From contig JANLSD010000210.1 in NCBI GenBank assembly GCA_031362245.1, positions 1 to 16,296 of the forward strand: a DNA stretch of 16,296 nt, in the 5' to 3' direction. Origin of the DNA: JAAURS01 sp031362245. Lineage in GTDB: Bacteria; Cyanobacteriota; Cyanobacteriia; Thermosynechococcales; Thermosynechococcaceae. This document shows positions 7,909 through 14,406 of this stretch, piece after piece; position 1 is the first letter of the stretch; each line of letters opens with the position of its first letter. A program made the position numbers and the translations under genes. Under the pieces are notes generated by a model. It ran no database searches. It saw nothing but the letters and a program-made list of their open reading frames with translations, and was not told where the DNA came from.

Positions 7909-9819
7909 TCATTCCCTGACATGGCAGGTTTTGCTGTGTTCAGAAGGCGGCACATCCAACGCTGGATTGGCATCAAAGAACCCCAAGGGTTTTAAGGTAA
8001 ACCCTGAATAGGCAACGGGCATCACAGGCCAGTCTTCTGGACGAGGAATGTGATGGTGCCCAAAGGTATACCACACCACCACATCCGTATTTTCGATAGG
8101 GCGATCGCCCTCCGTCCACCGAGGCAACCCCTCCCCGTCAGAATGCTGATTGGGATAGTTCCCCGCCGCATAGCGTTCGGTTTGGCTGTAGGGCGTCACC
8201 CATAGATGTTTGGTCATAAACCCAGCGCGTTTGAGAATGGGCGAATCTGGATGGGCAAAGGGCAAAGCATTGTCGCCAGGGATGAGCTTAAACCCAACGG
8301 GTTGCCCCAGCCCATTCAGGGCGGAAGGATTCGTGACTTTCCAGTACCGAGCGGTAAACGGATCGATGGTTCGCTGAGCTGCATGTTCCGTGGGCAAAAG
8401 CGTTGAAGTGGCGAAAAAGCCATTGCCGTAGGGGTTTTCTGGGCCTAACGGCTCTGCTTCAGTGTTGACTTCATACACGGAATTGTTGAGTCCGTCCAGG
8501 TCAAAGTCTAGCCGCATGTTAAAGAAATGCTGGTGATTGAGGGCGTTCAGTTCCGGCGCAACAAGGGTGCCGTATTTGGGCGCATTGGCGAGGGCCGCGC
8601 ACAACAAAATTCCAGTGAGTTTGATTTCGTACTGAAGGGTGCCGTCTTGGTAGAAGTACCAGAAGAAACCGTACTCGTAGTTATCGACCGTTGCAACGAA
8701 GGAGACGACCAAACGACGCGATCGCCGCACCTCCACTTCGTCCAATCGCCAGTCCGTATGCTTCCAGAGCATTCCATAATCTTCTTCGTGCAGACAAATC
8801 GCATTTTCAATAATCGAGACATCGCCACGGCTATTGGTGAGTGCCGCATCAAAGTAGTAAATTTCGCCGACGCAATCGCAGCCCAAGGTGAGGGAATTGG
8901 TCAACATCCCAATCCCGTGTTCACCCAAGTCAAAAGCATTTTTGCGGAAATGCTGCGATCGCGGGTCGCCATAGGGCACCACCATCTCTGACATGGAGGC
9001 GCGATAGAGAATAGAACGCAGTTTGCCTTGGTCTTCATACCCGACGCAGTGGAGCACCACCCCCTCACGGGGCGTAAACCCAATCAGAAACTGCCACTTT
9101 TGCCAAGACACCAAATGACCATCGACCTGAAAACTTGGCCCTTCCGGCTGCGTAATGTGCAGCGGCTTAATATAATCACGAAACTTAGGCGTAAACGCTT
9201 TGGCGTACTCTCCAGGCTCGGCAGGCACGGGGACATTAACCCCATTCTCAATCCGTAAAACCTCCATTTTGTTGAGGTCAACCACTGCCACAAGGCCATC
9301 AATGGGACGCGAGTAAAAGTTGCCGCCAGAAACTGAACGCAGGTAGCACAGCCCTCGCGAAAGCCTGATTCCTTCTTCGTCCTTCATGCCAAAATTGCCG
9401 ATCGCCCAAGGATCGACGATGACTAAATCGAGATCGGTGATACCGCGCTGGGCGATCGCCGCTCTAAAGTCAGGATGGGCTTTCACGACGGCTTCGCACT
9501 CGGCGATTTCGTCTGACATAATATTGGGCTGCACGTCAGGGATATGTTCCCAGGAGAGCACGACCCCCTGTGTTAGGGAGACAATGGCCTCGTAGGTGTG
9601 GCCTGTGGCATTGTCTAGCAAGATCAAGAATGCTTCGCGGCTAATCGGATCGCCTGGTTGAAAGGCCAGCACTGCGGACTTCTCCGGCTCATGCAAGGTG
9701 ACGCAGGGGAATCGGAACTGGGCGTTGATGGGCTTTTGGGAACGGGCGATCGCAACGGCGGTGGTAATTTCTGCTGCGGTGAGGGGTTCTAAGGGATGTT
9801 TGATAGGGGCGATCGGCAT
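7909..9819 (-). CDS. Copper-containing primary-amine oxidase (topaquinone enzyme)
   Basis: A 636-residue protein, close to the length of the Arthrobacter globiformis enzyme, with no signal peptide and so probably cytoplasmic. It should oxidise a primary amine to an aldehyde, releasing ammonia and hydrogen peroxide. All key elements are visible: Y381 in VDNYEY is the tyrosine converted to topaquinone, D297 in AFDLGEHGIG is the catalytic base, H429 and H431 in NHQHFF are copper ligands, and the third copper His is within GHHHIPRPEDWPVMP (588-590). N-terminal domains 2 and 3 are present, starting HPLEPLTAAEI. The ATG at 9819 has GGAG 8 nt upstream. The permease gene follows after 117 bp, suggesting a two-gene amine-use unit. 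The physiological amine (phenylethylamine, tyramine, histamine or another) cannot be told from sequence. Confidence 0.95.
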   Translation of the reverse strand: MPIAPIKHPLEPLTAAEITTAVAIARSQKPINAQFRFPCVTLHEPEKSAVLAFQPGDPISREAFLILLDNATGHTYEAIVSLTQGVVLSWEHIPDVQPNIMSDEIAECEAVVKAHPDFRAAIAQRGITDLDLVIVDPWAIGNFGMKDEEGIRLSRGLCYLRSVSGGNFYSRPIDGLVAVVDLNKMEVLRIENGVNVPVPAEPGEYAKAFTPKFRDYIKPLHITQPEGPSFQVDGHLVSWQKWQFLIGFTPREGVVLHCVGYEDQGKLRSILYRASMSEMVVPYGDPRSQHFRKNAFDLGEHGIGMLTNSLTLGCDCVGEIYYFDAALTNSRGDVSIIENAICLHEEDYGMLWKHTDWRLDEVEVRRSRRLVVSFVATVDNYEYGFFWYFYQDGTLQYEIKLTGILLCAALANAPKYGTLVAPELNALNHQHFFNMRLDFDLDGLNNSVYEVNTEAEPLGPENPYGNGFFATSTLLPTEHAAQRTIDPFTARYWKVTNPSALNGLGQPVGFKLIPGDNALPFAHPDSPILKRAGFMTKHLWVTPYSQTERYAAGNYPNQHSDGEGLPRWTEGDRPIENTDVVVWYTFGHHHIPRPEDWPVMPVAYSGFTLKPLGFFDANPALDVPPSEHSKTCHVRE

Positions 9820-9856
9820 GGAAGGTTCTCCAGGCTGAGGGATTGTTTGAGAGTTT

Positions 9857-9871
9857 GTGTAAACGTTACAC
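9857..9871. promoter_or_regulatory. Inverted repeat GTGTAA-ACG-TTACAC, candidate operator of the amine oxidase gene
   Basis: A perfect 6-3-6 inverted repeat 38 bp upstream of the amine oxidase ATG, in the position expected for a repressor or activator site. A degenerate relative sharing CGTTACAC lies at 10094-10108. No regulator gene is in the window, so the binding protein is unknown. Confidence 0.45.
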
Positions 9872-10049
9872 TCGCCCCCCTAACCCGCGCCCCTTTCCTT
9901 AATTCGGGGAACCCGCCCAAGGAAGTGGCTTCCCAATTCTGGGGCGAAATGACCCGAGATTTTGGATTTCTCCCCCCTTTCTTATGGCCCTGTGGCCTTG
10001 AATTGGGGGGCTGGGGGGGGCTAATGCAGGGTTGAAAAAGACTTTCCCG

Positions 10050-10066
10050 ATATTCTTTAAGAATAT
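10050..10066. promoter_or_regulatory. 17-bp perfect palindrome ATATTCTT-T-AAGAATAT
   Basis: An 8-1-8 perfect inverted repeat in the space between the menB terminator and the amine oxidase gene, about 231 bp upstream of the latter. It is not followed by a T-run on either strand, so a terminator is unlikely. It could be a protein-binding site. Confidence 0.3.
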
Positions 10067-10122
10067 TGCCCTTATTCTAAGGAATTTCGCCGTTTGTGAC
10101 CGTTACACTACGAACAATACTG

Positions 10123-10148
10123 AAAAAAGGGCTTAATGCCTTACGCCC
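10123..10148 (-). terminator. Rho-independent terminator of menB
   Basis: On the minus strand, 32 bp after the menB stop codon, GGGC-G-TAA-GGCA-TTA-A-GCCC forms a stem with one internal mismatch and a four-base loop. Six T residues follow (10128-10123). The layout is that of a classical intrinsic terminator. Confidence 0.6.
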
Positions 10149-10180
10149 CTACAAAACGGTTTTTTGTTTGCCAAATTCCC

Positions 10181-11014
10181 CTAGGGCAACCACGGAAACT
10201 GACGAAAATCAGGATCGCGCTTCTCTAAAAATGCATTTTTGCCCTCGGCACTCTCCTCCACCATGTAATAAAGCATCGTGGCATTCCCCGCCAGTTCTTG
10301 AATCCCAGCCTGCCCATCACAGTCTGCATTAAACGCAGCCTTCAGGCAACGAATGGCAAGCGGACTCTTCTGCAAAATTTCCTGCGCCCACTGCACGCCT
10401 TCCGCCTCAAGCTGCTCTATGGGCACCACCGTATTGACCAGCCCCATATCCAGCGCCTCTTGAGCCGAATACTGGCGACACAAAAACCAAATTTCCCGCG
10501 CCTTCTTTTGCCCCACTACCCGCGCTAAGTAACTTGCCCCAAACCCTGCATCAAAACTGCCCACCTTTGGCCCAGTCTGCCCAAACACCGCATTATCTGC
10601 CGCAATCGACAGATCGCAAATCAGGTGCAGCACATGCCCACCACCGATCGCATAGCCCGCCACCAGCGCAATCACCACCTTAGGAATAGTGCGAATTAGC
10701 CGCTGAAGATCCAGCACATTGAGGCGCGGCACCCCATCTTCGCCCACATAACCCGCCTCGCCACGGATGCTTTGGTCGCCACCGGAGCAGAATGCATATT
10801 TGCCATCGGTATGTGGCCCTGCCCCCGTCAGCAAAATCACCCCAATGGACGGATCTTCTCTGGCATCAATGAAGGCTTCGTATAGCTCAAATACAGTTTT
10901 AGGCCGAAAGGCATTGCGCTTCTCGGGACGGTTGATGACAATCTTTGCAATGCCATCGGCTTTGAAATACAGAATATCGTCGTAGACTTTTACAGGTTGC
11001 CAGGTCAAGGACAT
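10181..11014 (-). CDS. menB: 1,4-dihydroxy-2-naphthoyl-CoA synthase
   Basis: A 277-residue crotonase-fold enzyme of phylloquinone/menaquinone synthesis. It closes the ring of o-succinylbenzoyl-CoA to 1,4-dihydroxy-2-naphthoyl-CoA in the cytoplasm; in cyanobacteria the product feeds the photosystem I quinone. The match is strong along the whole length: NRPEKRNAFRP (28-38), CSGGDQSIRG (76-85), oxyanion-hole region GYAIGGGHVLH (120-130), QTGPKVGSFDAGFG (146-159), and the C-terminal NADCDGQAGIQELAGNATM. G148 in QTGPK corresponds to the glycine of bicarbonate-dependent (type I) MenB enzymes, where type II enzymes have Asp, so a bicarbonate cofactor is expected. The ATG at 11014 has only a weak ribosome-binding site. 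No other men genes are in the window, so it appears to be a single-gene transcript with its own promoter and terminator. Confidence 0.97.
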   Translation of the reverse strand: MSLTWQPVKVYDDILYFKADGIAKIVINRPEKRNAFRPKTVFELYEAFIDAREDPSIGVILLTGAGPHTDGKYAFCSGGDQSIRGEAGYVGEDGVPRLNVLDLQRLIRTIPKVVIALVAGYAIGGGHVLHLICDLSIAADNAVFGQTGPKVGSFDAGFGASYLARVVGQKKAREIWFLCRQYSAQEALDMGLVNTVVPIEQLEAEGVQWAQEILQKSPLAIRCLKAAFNADCDGQAGIQELAGNATMLYYMVEESAEGKNAFLEKRDPDFRQFPWLP

Positions 11015-11043
11015 CGGGGATCTTAGCCAAAGGTTCGGGCTGT

Positions 11044-11049
11044 ATTATA
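11044..11049 (-). promoter_or_regulatory. -10 box of the menB promoter
   Basis: The minus strand reads TATAAT exactly, ending 29 bp before the menB ATG. This would give a leader of roughly 20-25 nt. The -35 region (about 11066-11072) has only a weak TACTTT or ATACTT match. Confidence 0.5.
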
Positions 11050-11090
11050 CTCGCAGCCCAGACACAAAGTATTAAGTTCTAAGCAGCAAC

Positions 11091-11325
11091 AGCAATTCTC
11101 ATTATAAAAAACATTGCCTGTACATCTTGCATTACCCCACCCCAGCCCTCCCCTTTATAAGGGGAGGGAGCTAGTCCATATTCTTCCCCCCTTTATAAGG
11201 GGGTAATGCAGGGTAGACAGGCTACAACCTTTTTACAGAGAGGATTCCGCATAATGAGAACTACTGAAGCAGCAATTCTCATTTTGGAAATTTGATCCAA
11301 TGATTCGATAAATGAGAATTGCTGC
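11091..11325. repeat. Three copies of AGCAATTCTCATT upstream of menB
   Basis: Direct copies at 11091-11103 and 11271-11283, and an inverted copy within 11311-11325. The second and third form a perfect 15-bp inverted repeat, GCAGCAATTCTCATT (11269-11283) against AATGAGAATTGCTGC (11311-11325), with a 27-bp spacer. Copies 1 and 3 bracket the whole interval like ends of a small element. A further AATGAGAA lies at 11252-11259. No T-run follows, so a terminator for the COP23-like gene is unlikely. Confidence 0.55.
11128..11210. repeat. Nested palindromic repeat with CCCTTTATAAGGG hairpins
   Basis: The outer arms TGCATTACCCC (11128-11138) and GGGGTAATGCA (11200-11210) are a perfect 11-bp inverted repeat. 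Inside is CCCTCCCCTT-TAT-AAGGGGAGGG (11146-11168), a perfect 10-bp stem. A second stem, CCCCCTT-TAT-AAGGGGG (11187-11203), overlaps the right outer arm and competes with it. The end motif TAATGCAGGGT is shared with the G-rich stretch near 10023, so this is probably a dispersed non-coding repeat. Confidence 0.6.
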
Positions 11326-11346
11326 TCAATATCACCCTTACGGGTT

Positions 11347-11922
11347 TTACCATAGCCCCTTGGTTGGCAACTTTGCAGTCCCTGGCTCAACCGCAGCGGT
11401 TTGAAGAAAATCCCGCATATCGAGATAGCGCTCATCATCAGCGCTGGGGGGCAGAGAACCGCCAGTGCTTTCATTTAAGACAACGGCACCCGCCTGAGTC
11501 CGAACATTCATCAACTGTCGGAGCGTTGCCATCGGATTAGACGTGGGTTTTAGGGTAAACAAAACGCCTGAACAAGCCCCACCCTTAGACTCTGCCACGC
11601 AGATGACGGGTTGACGATTCTGGGTGGACGTTGTGAGATAGTTCAGCGTCCCGTTTTGGTAATACTGCTGGAATTTTGCAGACACCATCTTGCAACGGGT
11701 TTGGGGGGTGAACCCAGAACGACCAAAGTATCCAGATGACCATCGAACAACAGGCACATACCCCCGTGAGGTTAGCGCAACGGTGGCGGGCACTCCTTTG
11801 CTGGTACCGCACAAAAACTTAGCATCATTATTTCCGGCATGGGCTGGGGCGATCGCACCCATCAAGGCCGCGCCCATCGTTAATGACAGAGTAGAGACAA
11901 ACGCAACACTTCGGACTTTCAT
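11347..11922 (-). CDS. COP23-family exported protein
   Basis: A 191-residue protein recognised as a COP23 (circadian oscillating protein, 23 kDa) family member. This family is found in cyanobacteria; its biochemical role is not established to my knowledge. The N-terminus is a Sec signal peptide: basic MKVR, a hydrophobic stretch, and a likely cut after APAHA (residue 29). The mature part has the family pattern FLCGTSKGVPATVALTSRG, then RWSSGYF, TPQTRCKMVSAKFQQYY, GTLNYLTT, and PVICVAESKGGACSGVLFTL, with cysteines that could form disulfides. The ATG at 11922 is preferred over the in-frame GTG two codons earlier because GAGG lies 5 nt upstream. It stands alone, with menB downstream after 330 bp of repeats. 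A periplasmic or thylakoid-lumen location is inferred. Confidence 0.88.
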   Translation of the reverse strand: MKVRSVAFVSTLSLTMGAALMGAIAPAHAGNNDAKFLCGTSKGVPATVALTSRGYVPVVRWSSGYFGRSGFTPQTRCKMVSAKFQQYYQNGTLNYLTTSTQNRQPVICVAESKGGACSGVLFTLKPTSNPMATLRQLMNVRTQAGAVVLNESTGGSLPPSADDERYLDMRDFLQTAAVEPGTAKLPTKGLW

Positions 11923-12041
11923 ACACACCTCTTTAATAATTCAGCAAAGGACATCGTTCTATTTTTAATGTTTCCCAACCGTTACCCTTTTGTGGTTTCC
12001 AGAAACGAAACGATAAATTTCTAACTTTAGGATTAGCATGT

Positions 12042-12097
12042 CACATCTACTGATTAAAAGATGTGATTCAGATCATCATAGGATTCAGATCATCATA
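12042..12097. repeat. Tandem duplication and small hairpin upstream of the COP23-like gene
   Basis: GATTCAGATCATCATA occurs twice in tandem (12065-12080 and 12082-12097, period 17). Just before it is the inverted repeat CACATCT (12042-12048) against AGATGTG (12059-12065). Both lie 120-175 bp upstream of the COP23-like ATG and downstream of the dehydratase gene. A regulatory role is possible but not shown. Confidence 0.5.
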
Positions 12098-12106
12098 CTC
12101 AAATGT

Positions 12107-12137
12107 GCTCAATCATGGGTCATGGTGAAGATTGAGC
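12107..12137. terminator. Hairpin after the dehydratase gene (weak terminator candidate)
   Basis: GCTCAATC (12107-12114) pairs with GATTGAGC (12130-12137), an 8-bp perfect stem starting 19 bp past the dehydratase stop codon. No proper T-run follows on the minus strand, so termination is only possible. Confidence 0.3.
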
Positions 12138-12155
12138 CATGCAGTCACTTCTGCA

Positions 12156-12443
12156 TCAGGGAACCAGGGTATTGGCAGTTTTTGCCCAGTGAATATCCTT
12201 GAGCGTGATGCCACCTGCATCATGGGTGGTTAAATCTACCATAACTTTGTTGTAGACATTGAACCACTCTGGATGGTGTCCGCCGCTTTCAGAGACGAGG
12301 GCCATGCTAGCCATAAACCCAAATGCACCAATAAAATCTTTGAATTGGAACTGTTTGTGAAGCTTCCCGTCTTGAATCGACCAACCCGCTAATAACTTGA
12401 GCTGAGCATCTAGCTCTGCTGAGGTGAGAACTGGAACAGCCAT
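12156..12443 (-). CDS. 4a-hydroxytetrahydrobiopterin dehydratase (pterin carbinolamine dehydratase)
   Basis: A 95-residue small cytoplasmic enzyme of the PCD/DCoH family, which dehydrates pterin-4a-carbinolamine. The active-site signature ESGGHHPEWFNVYNKVMVDLTTHD is present, with H56, H57 and H74 as the conserved histidines and D70 nearby. Length and fold pattern match the family in full. The ATG at 12443 has AAGGA 9 nt upstream and is preferred to the in-frame GTG eight codons earlier. No pterin-dependent hydroxylase is in the window. In bacteria without one, PCD-like proteins may act in other pterin or molybdopterin-linked roles, so the physiological role here is open. It is divergent from the ferritin-like gene, with a 219-bp shared upstream region. 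Confidence 0.93.
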   Translation of the reverse strand: MAVPVLTSAELDAQLKLLAGWSIQDGKLHKQFQFKDFIGAFGFMASMALVSESGGHHPEWFNVYNKVMVDLTTHDAGGITLKDIHWAKTANTLVP

Positions 12444-12662
12444 AGTCAGACGTCCTTTGTGATTCACACGAATAATGCCTTATGTCACAAGGTTAGCGAA
12501 TCCAAGATGGTGATGGCACATCCTAGTCCTGCTCAAATTTGGATATCAGGATACGTCTATGGGGAAAATCAGGTTTCGGTATCGCTGTATTCTTGAGATG
12601 GTAAGCACGGGCAATGGTTATCCTAAACCCTGTCACAGATTCAGTATCACTCTGGGAAGATC

Positions 12663-13505
12663 ATGAATATTGGGAGCTACGAGTCCAAAAAACGGTTTTG
12701 TCAAAGCTTGGTTGACAGCCATGTCCCAGATAATCCTGCCAGTCTCCGGTGGCCAACATTAGATCCTATAACGCTGAAACACCTCCAAAGCCTACCCATT
12801 TGGAGAAAGGGCCTACTCACCCAGCATTACGCCGCCCAGATTGTTTCTGCGTTCGCCGCCACCATTAAAGATCCAATGGTGAAAGCCGCTGTGACGCTTC
12901 AGGCGCAAGAGCAAACACGACTGGTGAAGACCCTTCAGTCTTTTTTGAGTGCCTACAGCATTCCAGCACCCCCGCTGCCAACGGTGGAAATTCCTAAAAA
13001 TCTCGAAGCCGCCTTTATTAAGGTCGGGTACCGCAATTGCCTAGATTTATTCTGGGCCGATGGATTACGGGACGCCGCTCAAAAGGCCAACGCAATTCCC
13101 GCAGCCTTAGACCAGCGGTTTGATCAGCTTTTAGCGGAGCAGACCCGGCACACTATTTTTTTAGTCAATTGGATGGCCTATCAAAAAACAAAGCTCAATA
13201 GACGTTGGGGAGAATGGAATGCTGTGCCAGCGCTCTTGAACCGGAGCGGTGCACTATTCGGTTTAATCGCAGCCTTTAGCCCCAAGGATTTGGATGAACG
13301 CCCTGCTGCGACACGTTGGATGGCAAGATATACCATTGAAACCTTTCTAAAACTTTGCCTTGCCGTCCACCAAACACGGATGAAAAGCCTTAGCCAAGAC
13401 CTGCTTCAACCCCAGATCAGCGTTAATCTGGCAAAATTCACCCGTGAAATTTTCAAGGTCTGGCCGAAACGGAGGGTCAGCAGTATTGACATGATTAAAC
13501 TCTAG
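12663..13505 (+). CDS. Ferritin-like-superfamily protein, probable
   Basis: A 280-residue, mostly helical soluble protein without signal peptide or membrane spans. Two helices carry related motifs, AQEQTRLVKTLQSFL (81-95) and LAEQTRHTIFLVNWMAY (157-173). With GYRNCLDLFW (122-131) between them, they recall bacterial ferritin-like proteins that have ExxRH motifs and the phrase FFVNW. Several positions that would be metal ligands appear changed: the His of the first motif is L87, and N125 stands where I would expect an acidic residue. Iron binding is therefore uncertain. This assignment rests on remembered family patterns, not a search. The ATG at 12663 has GGGAAG about 4 nt upstream. A 36-residue membrane peptide follows 63 bp downstream on the same strand. 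Confidence 0.55.
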   Translation: MNIGSYESKKRFCQSLVDSHVPDNPASLRWPTLDPITLKHLQSLPIWRKGLLTQHYAAQIVSAFAATIKDPMVKAAVTLQAQEQTRLVKTLQSFLSAYSIPAPPLPTVEIPKNLEAAFIKVGYRNCLDLFWADGLRDAAQKANAIPAALDQRFDQLLAEQTRHTIFLVNWMAYQKTKLNRRWGEWNAVPALLNRSGALFGLIAAFSPKDLDERPAATRWMARYTIETFLKLCLAVHQTRMKSLSQDLLQPQISVNLAKFTREIFKVWPKRRVSSIDMIKL

Positions 13506-13568
13506 TCATTCCAAATTTGACCCAATTTTCATTCACGAAACAGATAAAACTTCACAGGACTAACGGAC

Positions 13569-13679
13569 ATGGAAAATGCATTGCCGGATTGGGTGTTGGG
13601 TGGACTCGCACTCTTTATCTTGATTGGAGGGCTACTGATGCTGTTTAGCGGGGTAGGAAGCATGGGCGATAAACCCTAG
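13569..13679 (+). CDS. 36-residue single-span membrane peptide (unannotated small ORF)
   Basis: A short ORF starting ATG at 13569 and ending TAG at 13677-13679. The product begins MENALPDWVLGGLALFILIG and continues GLLMLFSGVGSMGDKP. Residues about 8-29 form one clear hydrophobic membrane span, with an acidic N-terminal tip and a short charged tail. AGGA lies about 10 nt upstream of the ATG. It sits between the ferritin-like protein and the hydroxylase-type gene on the same strand. Its size and shape resemble small subunits of photosynthetic or respiratory complexes, but I do not recognise the sequence and assign no function. Confidence 0.5.
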   Translation: MENALPDWVLGGLALFILIGGLLMLFSGVGSMGDKP

Positions 13680-13829
13680 ATTACGTTGCCTTAATCTCAC
13701 CTTAGGTTGTAAGCCAAACGACACGCAAAGGGGCATTGAATCTGGTAGGTTCCGGTTCAACCACGAAGCTAATTTTGCCTGTCCACTGACGGGTTTTCGT
13801 TGGCTTCCTTCAGCCTGTGAGGATTCATA

Positions 13830-14348
13830 ATGCTTGAGACTGGCATCGTTGCTGGGTTGATTCTGTTTTTAGGAGACTTCTTTTCTACCTTCTGCTACCA
13901 CGTTCCTGAGCATGTTTTTGGCAGTCTGCATCTCAAGACTCACCATTCTGCTAAGCAGACGTTCCGGCACTATGCCATTCTTACCATTAATTCTCAGGTG
14001 CTTTTAGATGGGATTTTGGGTGCATTGCCTTATCTTGTCGTTGCAGTAGCACTGTGGCCTTTTTCTCCCGCTGGAACCGTGCTGGGGCTGCTTCTGGGGC
14101 AGTTCCACGTGTGGTGGAGACATGCCTGCGTGATGGACTGGCAAACACCAAAGGCTGTGGTTTGGGTGTGCCATGTTTTGTTTATTACAACCCCTGAGCA
14201 GCATTGGCTTCATCATCAAAAAACGACGGTCGGGTTTGGGGATATTTTTACGTTTTTTGATGGGCCTGCCCGCGCTTGGCTCAGATTTTTACGCTTGTTA
14301 AGGGTTCAGTTTAGAGCCTTTGGTCAAAAGGCCGTGGTCAGACCTTAG
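13830..14348 (+). CDS. Fatty acid hydroxylase/sterol desaturase-type membrane di-iron protein
   Basis: A 172-residue membrane protein with the eight-histidine pattern of the fatty acid hydroxylase superfamily: H24-VPE-H28, H34-LKT-H38-H39, and H125-WL-H128-H129, plus H93 and H98 in QFHVWWRHA. These would hold a di-iron centre for oxygen-dependent hydroxylation or desaturation of a lipid or isoprenoid. Hydrophobic segments lie at about 4-20, 58-90 and 108-121. It is short compared with many members (commonly 200-300 residues), but nothing suggests truncation because the histidine boxes are complete. GAGGA lies 6 nt before the ATG. The substrate cannot be inferred, and carotenoid or fatty-acid targets are both possible. 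Confidence 0.85.
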   Translation: MLETGIVAGLILFLGDFFSTFCYHVPEHVFGSLHLKTHHSAKQTFRHYAILTINSQVLLDGILGALPYLVVAVALWPFSPAGTVLGLLLGQFHVWWRHACVMDWQTPKAVVWVCHVLFITTPEQHWLHHQKTTVGFGDIFTFFDGPARAWLRFLRLLRVQFRAFGQKAVVRP

Positions 14349-14406
14349 CAAAATCTCCTTCTAGCACCGAAGATGGAAGGGGATAGATATTAAGGTTTTG
14401 GCATCC

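Larger units (their letters stand above)
9820..10180. other. 361-bp region between menB and the amine oxidase gene
   Basis: Contains a menB terminator (10123-10148), two related GTTACAC sites (9857-9871 and 10094-10108) and a 17-bp palindrome (10050-10066). At 9872-10035 is a C- and G-rich stretch with blocks such as CCCCCC and GGGGGG, ending TAATGCAGGGT. This resembles the dispersed repeat upstream of menB at 11128-11214. No protein-coding gene is supported. Confidence 0.5.

Noticed and set aside
8527..8991. Plus-strand 154-codon ORF
   Set aside because: It is an antisense shadow of the well-supported copper amine oxidase.
11269..11325. 15-bp stem as terminator of the COP23-like gene
   Set aside because: The loop is 27 bases and no T-run follows on the minus strand.
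11193..11474. Minus-strand 93-codon ORF overlapping the end of the COP23-like gene
   Set aside because: It runs through palindromic repeats and is out of frame with the recognised COP23 product.
12065..12097. CRISPR-like repeat
   Set aside because: Only two units, directly adjacent without a spacer, and no cas genes.
13730..13790. GGTTCAACCACG as a possible tRNA T-arm
   Set aside because: The flanking bases do not form a T-stem, and no acceptor, D or anticodon arms are present.
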